NCBI GenBank assembly: GCA_038363925.1
Contig: JAQQWL010000015.1
Span: 1,178,001-1,242,000, forward strand
From: Apiospora phragmitis
Taxonomy: Eukaryota; Ascomycota; Sordariomycetes; Amphisphaeriales; Apiosporaceae
Length of the DNA: 64,000 nt
Reading direction: 5' to 3'
The notes beneath the pieces are model-generated. The model made no database searches and was not told the DNA's origin. It was given only the letters and a program-made list of their open reading frames with translations. Made by a program: the position numbers and the translations under genes. Shown here in pieces: positions 58,047 to 64,000 of the stretch; position 1 is the stretch's first letter; the number at the start of each line of letters is the position of its first letter.

Positions 58047-58992
58047 ACACATTTCAAAATCGATTGCATTGGTTTTGATGAATCGAGTTCATTCATTCGA
58101 GTGAGGCGAGGTGAGGTGGAGATAAAGCCTGGGAGAAAGGGCGGTTGCAATGGTCCGTGTTGATCAATCCGGATGAGAGTTCATTTGGACGAGATGATGA
58201 TGTGCATGCGCGCTTACGTGCTTGCTTGCGTGGTAATCAATTCACTCAGGGGCCGAGTTGGGCTGGTTTGATCATGGCGTGATTGGTGAGGGGGCCGCGT
58301 TCATTTCAGGAAAGGGAGGGGCTATATTTTTTTTTTACATGATACCATATAACATTCTCACGACGTTATGACAATTAACCAAGAACAGGCAATTTGATGC
58401 CAAAGTAGTTAGAAGATTTCAAAAAATGCATTTCAAGATTCTTTTAATCGATTTGCTCTTATTGTAGACAACCAATTGGATGTCTAGTTTATGTTGAAGT
58501 CTAATACGAAAAGAAGAGGATTGGAGTTGCAATCCTCGCGCAAAACTAGTTGCATCGCAAAAAACGTCAAGGCTCTCCGCGTGTGAATCTCCTCTCTGTC
58601 CGTTTCTGCTGTTCGAAAGTTGCTCCATCTCTCTCGTCTACCATTGTCTGCTCCTATGGCCCAGCAATGTGTTGTAAGGTATTATGAAAAAGCTCATTGC
58701 TGCTACTGCTGCTACTGCTATGCAAGACAAAACAAAACTGCCCCCCTTCATTTCACTCAACAAGAAAGTCTATCTACCCTTTTGATAGAATCTTTGCCTC
58801 CTGCGCCACCCGATGCTGTGCTAATCTGGAAGTGTAATCGGGGAAGTAGGAATGAAGAGATGTACAGGTGTGGGTTTACCCTCTTAGGGGCGACGTAGGA
58901 AAAGAAGAGGAAGAAAGTGTGAAGTGGGTGACAAAAGGGGGTATCCATCTCATAATATGACAACACTGTATGAATCATAAACCAAGTCCTTC
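58047..58992. other. Convergent intergenic interval
   Basis: Lies between the stops of the lipase (+) and FHIP (-) genes. AT-rich 3' flanking DNA with a T tract at 58328-58337. No gene. Confidence 0.5.
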
Positions 58993-61900
58993 TTAGATGA
59001 ATCGGACTTCGTTGAATGTGCCGGCGCGGACTTGTACCAGACTCGCCAGCTCCAACAGGAAGGCTTGGAAGATGATCACGTTAGTGATGATATGGGAGAC
59101 CGAGGCCTGCTCCTCTTCCGGCTGCTCAGCCCGAGCTTTCGCACCCGGCGTCCCACTGCCCGCTTCTTCCTCTTGGCCGTCTTCATTCGGATCCTCGGGC
59201 GCGGGCGGCATGTGGACAGTCTCACGTCCACCACCACCACCGACAGTCGGTGTAGCATCGGCTTCTTCTCCTTCTCCTTGAGCATCGGCGGTGGCCTGTG
59301 ATTTGCTCTGCGGGGTAGACGGCGCTTCGACAGCATCCTCTGTCACGTCGGTTGCGGCGGTCGAATGTGTTGTCACCTTCTTGAAGTTCAGAGGGATAGG
59401 CGCGACATCCTGCTCCTTCGGCAAGCCGACCTTGCGGGCCAGGATGCTCTGATCCACCGCGGCGAAAGCGGCCATCTGGCTCGCGACGGGGCTGCCGCGC
59501 CCGCCCATGCTCGACGGCGCCCCTTCTTGTTGGCTCGCGGGCGAGAACGAACGGGCCGCCACGCCGCTGCGGCTGGGCGTCTCGTAGTTGAGCGGGAACT
59601 CCTTGGGTGGGACCGGCAGCGGTTTCGTGCTCATCGTGGCCGAAGTGACCGACGCGTTGCTGGAGCTTCGATGCATATCCTTCCGGCCCCGGGGGCTGCC
59701 CGAACGGCTCGGGGTGCCGCTGCCCAGCTCAGAGAGGAGTCGCTGCGCGAAACCCTCGAACCCGGAAGGTCGTGCCGGCGATGCGGAGCGCGGGTCTTCC
59801 TGATTCGCCAGCTCGGGCATGGGCGTGGCCGTCTTGGAGCCGGCTCGGACGGGGCGGTTAAGCACGATCGTGTCGGCCGTTTGGAAGGCTTCGCGGCGCT
59901 GTTGGACAAGGTCTTCGAACCTCGGGATCGACCCGCGGTATGACGTGACTTGGTTTGCAAGAGTCTCCAGAACGGTCATAATCCGCGGAAGAGATGAGGT
60001 TTGCCAGATTGGTCGTCGCCGGCATCGAGTCATCGCCTTCAATTTCTCCAGTTCTGCAGATTGAGGAGAATCTGGACCCGGCTCAGGAGATTGCGCAGTT
60101 TCCTCATCATCCTCGAAAGCATACTTGCTTGGATGGCGCAGAAGCCACCCTTCGATGCTGATGTAGCCGCATATAGCCAGATCAATGATAGTCTCAGTTA
60201 AGGCCAGGTTTGTTTCAACAGGATTGAGGAAGAAAGAAGCCAAGATATCGAGCAACGTGTTCCAAAGGCGGTCTTCTGGGCTCAACGTGTGATGTGGCAC
60301 ATCCCGTGGGGCTCCAGGCAAGCTATCCGGGATCCCAGGCAGTTTTTGGTTGGTAGTTGATAGCTTTGGTGCCACTAGCTTTAACGAGCAAGGGTGGCTC
60401 TCGAGTCTGGACATCGTGTCCTTCAGGATACTGTCATACACTTCGTCGAAGTTGTCCTGCCCGCCTACCGATCCCGCTAGGGTGGTCAAGAACTCGACTT
60501 CTTGATCATGGGCTCCACGGGTTCGCTGCGCAGAGTTGCCGAAAATTTCCTCGGTGCGAAGCAACGTCACGACAGCATAGCGGTGATGTCTCTTAAGAAT
60601 CGCTGCCAAGAGCTGGAGAGTCACGCTTACGGTCTGGTGGTTTTGGGATTTGAGACAAGAATGCATCAAGTCTACGAGGTTGAAGAGCAGAGGTGTATAG
60701 TCTGCCACGGCCGTCTGGGCTTTCATCATCGTTGCGAGGTCCAGGGATTTCCGCTTGCGTGCAGCGCTTACGGCCGGTTCGGCGCTCGTCGACGGCCGGT
60801 TCGCGGGGTCTGGCAATGCGAGTAGATAGTGGAGGATGAGGTTGATCATGTCGGGATGATCCAGCGCTTCCAAGATCCTTCTTAAGTAGGTCAGAACGGC
60901 AACCGAAGAACCTCCGTCCACGTCCGAAGACTGCAGCAAGGAGGGGTATAGGAGCTGTTGCAGGAAGATAACTTGGAAATGTTCCAAAAGCGTCGATTTG
61001 ACTTCGACTGAGCGACAGTGATTGAGAACATCCTGCCAGAACAGGAGATGTGACAAGAACGTGTCAAGATGGAGTTGAAAGTCGGGTGAACAAGAGCTCA
61101 CGATCTCGAATGTAGAGGTCGGATGTTGGTAGTCGGAGAATGCAAGAACCGGAGGGAGGTTCTGGGGCGGATGATCAATTACCAGCTTCCTGCTGAGTTG
61201 ACTGTAGAGTGCCCCTAGGCCAGTGGCCATCAGGGTCGAGAGGTCACTCTCGACGATCCATTGTTCCAGCTCAACCGAGCTGGATGCTGACTCGATTATG
61301 TAGAGTAGGCCCGTCCTAGCAAAGTCGCCCACCTTACCCTCGTGGTGAATGTAGTCCATTAACAGGTAGAAGAGCGGAAAGTCCTGCTTTTGGGTTTTGC
61401 CGGCAAACTTATCCCTCTCGTCCTGGAAGTCTCCATCTTGCGCGGCACCGTCGTGTCGATGCGTCTTGAACCAGGCGGAGAGGATGGTCGGGTCGAGACG
61501 GATCTTGGTGGTAATGTTGAAGGCGAGCTCGACGACGCGTATTTCGGTATCGGTGGCCAGGCGCCTGCTATTGGCGCCCGTGATGCGGATCAGCAGGTTG
61601 GTCAAGCTGGCGGAGAAGGCGTCGTTCTCGACGAAGGCCTCCTCCTCGCTCTCGATCAGGGTAGCAAAGAACAAGACGGCCTCCTTGACGATCCACTCAT
61701 TGTAAGAGGAAGTTGCTATCTTGGCGATGGGGACATAGATCTGCTTGATTGCGCAGAAGCTGATGCAGGGATGGGGAAGAGGTCGTCGGGACTCCTCGAC
61801 GAGAAGGTTGGTCAGCTCCTGAAGGCGGATTTCGAGGTTCTCGGCGGCGTCGATATCGTGGGACAGGTTGGTGGTGTTTCGCCATATTGACTGTAGAGAT

Positions 61901-62142
61901 TGGCCGGATGGATTAGAGGCTGGTCGCACGCGGTTGAGGCTTGATTGCTTACCAGGAGCTGGCTGTACTCCTTCTCGAAACGATGTCGTCGCTTGATGGG
62001 GTCTCGGGCGGCATCCTTGCTGGAGTTCCCCGAGGCCAACGGGGTATGGGCTAAGAGGCGCGTCCACTGCGGCGGCAGCGTGTCAGTTCTTGTGGACGGT
62101 ACGAGGGCAGTGCGGATGCAGGCGGCGACTCACGAAGTCCAT
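58993..62142 (-). CDS. FHIP protein (FTS and Hook-interacting; RAI16-like), three exons
   Basis: Exons (minus) are 62142-62134 (only 9 bases, coding M-D-F), 62066-61953 and 61890-58993, giving 1006 residues. Introns of 67 and 62 nt have GTGAGT and GTAAGC donors. The spliced N-terminus MDFWTRLL, then KRRHRFEKEYSQLLSIWR matches the family's conserved start, whereas the unspliced long frame from 62067 has an unrelated N-terminus. The body (about residues 60-560) is alpha-helical RAI16-like sequence, with NEWIVKEAVLFFATLIESEEEAF, DFPLFYLLMDYIHHEGKVGDFARTGLLYI and DHPDMINLILHYLLALPD. The last third is low-complexity, Ser/Pro-rich and acidic. FHIP joins Hook and FTS to link early endosomes to dynein; in Aspergillus it is needed for endosome transport. 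Confidence 0.93.
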
Positions 62143-63028
62143 GGCGTCTCTAGAGGCATCTCTTGGGGGTGTTGTGGGAGATGGGAAGTCGTTCTCAAAT
62201 GATCGAGGTTCCCATCTCGCGCGGGTTCTGGTTTGGAGTGCATGATTTCAGATGTCAGAGGAAATCGCCCTAAAAAAGGCTTAAGCTGGCCCCTGTTATG
62301 CACGACCTGCAAATGGCTGCATGTACCTCCAGTAGGTACCTTCCAAGGGTCCTTCGTGTCGGGCTTTCAATCGAATTGACGTGTTCCTTGCAAGACATAA
62401 ACACGTTTGACACCCCCGCCATTCTCATTTGCATTCCCATACTCCGTACGGAGTAGATCACGCGGCAATCCTCCAAAAGGGCTGAACAGTTGCCATCTTC
62501 TTGATTTAGTCAGCCCTGAGTCCACCACAACCTCAGCTGGTTAGGTAAGTAGTTAGACAGGTAGACCCTGCTTCCACAACCAACCTGTATCTCAAAAAGG
62601 TTCGAAGCATCCAGCATCCCGGGCTACCTAGTGAAGCGCCAACTCTACGCACTCCTCCCGAACGGCTGGAACGGTCCGGCCACGATGACCGACCGACGAG
62701 TAGCCCGGAGGAAGCTGTGACCGTTGGCAGGCTGGGTCGGGGGTGTTTTGTGTGGCAGACCCGCTATTCGCTATTCTTGGCCCGCTTTGACCGAACCATA
62801 ACGGAATAACGCCTCTCGGACCGTCCAATACACGTCTAAATCGGAATCAACGTTGAAGAACTTTTCAACGCTTCAGATTTCTAATACCTAGCTATTCAAG
62901 CGTTGATTCCATGGTAAGTACACATTGAAGGCTTTGGCGGACGTTTATTCCAGTGTATTAAGTGCTTAGTCGAACTGCGGTTAGCCTAAGCGTTGATTGA
63001 TTAGATCCAGGCTCTTCACACAAGCTTG
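62143..63028. other. Interval between FHIP and the right-edge gene
   Basis: No coding support. It should contain the FHIP promoter at its left side. An imperfect inverted arrangement of CAACGTTGAAG-type words lies near 62850-62870, a short palindrome only. Confidence 0.4.
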
Positions 63029-64000
63029 CTAGAGCTCTATATGGCTGGGACCCGGAATGAAGAGATCCCATCCAGCCTTCAATGAATTGCCAGCCATCGG
63101 TAGAGCATACTGCTGATGAAAGGACCCCTGGGGCCCAGCAGTTCCGCCACCTGAATTACTGTACCCGCCTGGGCCAACAGGTTCGCGACCGCTTCCACCG
63201 CCCGACGTGCCGCCACCGCCGTCTGGATCGGGGGTTGGCGTTGCCACAGGGAACGGTTTATAAGGCCCACGTTCCACCGAGGCCTTTCTATAATTTCGTT
63301 TCGATGCCAATGCAATTACAGAGGGGTCGATTGGTGCAGAGACATCAAGGCCAGGATAGTAGAAGGAGTTCATCGCTCCTTGGTCTGGGCGCAGGGTTGA
63401 GTCGTAAATGGGATAGGCATAGCTGTAGGTGAAGCACGGTCAGAATATCCTGAGGCAGTTGCATGAAAAGTCGGGGTGGGGGACGGGGACAAGGAAAATC
63501 AAACTCACCGGTCGCGTTCATCCGCCGGTCGACGCCAAATATAGGAGTGATCTATATTATTTATTCGCTGAGTAACGACACCAAGATAGATGGGGAGGCC
63601 GCGCACGAGTTGGAACAGAACACGGTCGAATCCAGGACTGTTGACTATCACTCTTTCCGCTTGTTCATTATACGAATAGGGAAAGTTGCCACCTTCGATC
63701 AATGGATACTCATGCACGCGGGTAGTTGTTTCCTCAGCTGGTAGGTTTCGAGCCTAGGATCGGTTTGTCCGTTAACGGGTGGGAGCCCAGCCATAAGGTA
63801 GGGCGGGATTCTGTTGTGCAGCGAAGCGAATTTGTTGCAGTTGTAATTGTCGAGATTTATTATCTTGGTCAACGTATTAGGATCGTTAGGATCCACGCCT
63901 GCTGGGTCGAGCGGCCAAGTAGTACGCTTCACAATCCTGCCGCGAGGAGAGACAGTTGAATTGTGGGAAATGAAGTCAAGCCGGTCAGTGAAGTTGCTGG
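63029..64000 (-). CDS. Unidentified gene, incomplete at the right edge
   Basis: A C-terminal exon (63422-63029) joins the preceding exon by an intron starting GTGAGT: the spliced codon reads on from ADERDR into YAYPIYDSTLRPDQGAMNSFYYPG. The protein continues with a Gly-rich stretch and ends HIEL. Upstream, EGGNFPYSYNEQAERVIVNSPGFD and KIINLDNYNCNKFASLHNRIPPYL look coding, but a register change near 63720 (QLRKQLPA against LPAEETTTRVHEYP) is not resolved by a clear intron, so there may be a small exon error or a mutation. The start lies beyond 64000. No domain is recognised. Confidence 0.5.

Noticed and set aside
58993..62067. Single-exon 1024-codon model for FHIP
   Set aside because: Its first 59 residues do not fit the family, while splicing gives the conserved N-terminus.

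Overview
The window looks like nuclear DNA of a filamentous ascomycete (Pezizomycotina). The genes carry short 50-110 nt GT-AG introns, and the families are fungal: a SAT4/PTH11-type membrane protein, a HET domain, a Zn2Cys6 regulator, GMC oxidoreductase, F-box-like, Gfd2/YDR514C-like and fungal DUF1766 proteins. About 9.6 kb of AT-rich sequence shows the signature of repeat-induced point mutation (RIP): CpA and TpG are almost gone while CpG is kept. I could not identify the species.

Layout. 1-3114: no gene, then a pyrimidine-rich leader. 3115-8436: one very large unrecognised protein. 8437-13312: gene-poor, with a broken ankyrin-like gene. 13313-14615: a three-exon DEDDh exonuclease. 15461-25065: a RIP-mutated Fot1/pogo DNA transposon split by a Ty3/Gypsy LTR retrotransposon (about 17185-24864, minus strand). 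25187-29009: relics next to the transposon, including a Zn2Cys6 regulator pseudogene. 29627-30496: an F-box-like gene. 31847-33894 and 35633-34041: a secreted GMC oxidoreductase and a SAT4-type membrane protein, convergent. 36385-37000: a possible remnant. 38240-39580: a GIY-YIG/DUF1766 protein. 40933-42668: a HET-domain pseudogene. 47148-45957: a Cys-rich single-pass membrane protein. 48545-49079: a remnant. 51862-50880: a Gfd2-like gene with a frameshift. 52942-53020: a tRNA-Lys-like unit. 55925-58046: a class 3 lipase. 62142-58993: the FHIP (FTS/Hook-interacting) protein. The right edge holds part of an unidentified gene.

The intact genes are a mix of housekeeping functions (RNA exonuclease, lipase, FHIP, DUF1766) and accessory functions (GMC oxidase, SAT4 receptor-like protein, F-box). 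I see no single operon-like or cluster logic beyond the GMC/SAT4 convergent pair. The accessory parts (11-13 kb, 25-29 kb, 40-43 kb, 48-54 kb) hold most of the broken genes. The most informative structure is the nested transposon. Its transposase and reverse transcriptase have lost catalytic acids by G-to-A change, and the Gypsy element carries an extra antisense reading frame that largely escaped RIP. I found no clearly novel functional system; that antisense frame is the best candidate for follow-up.
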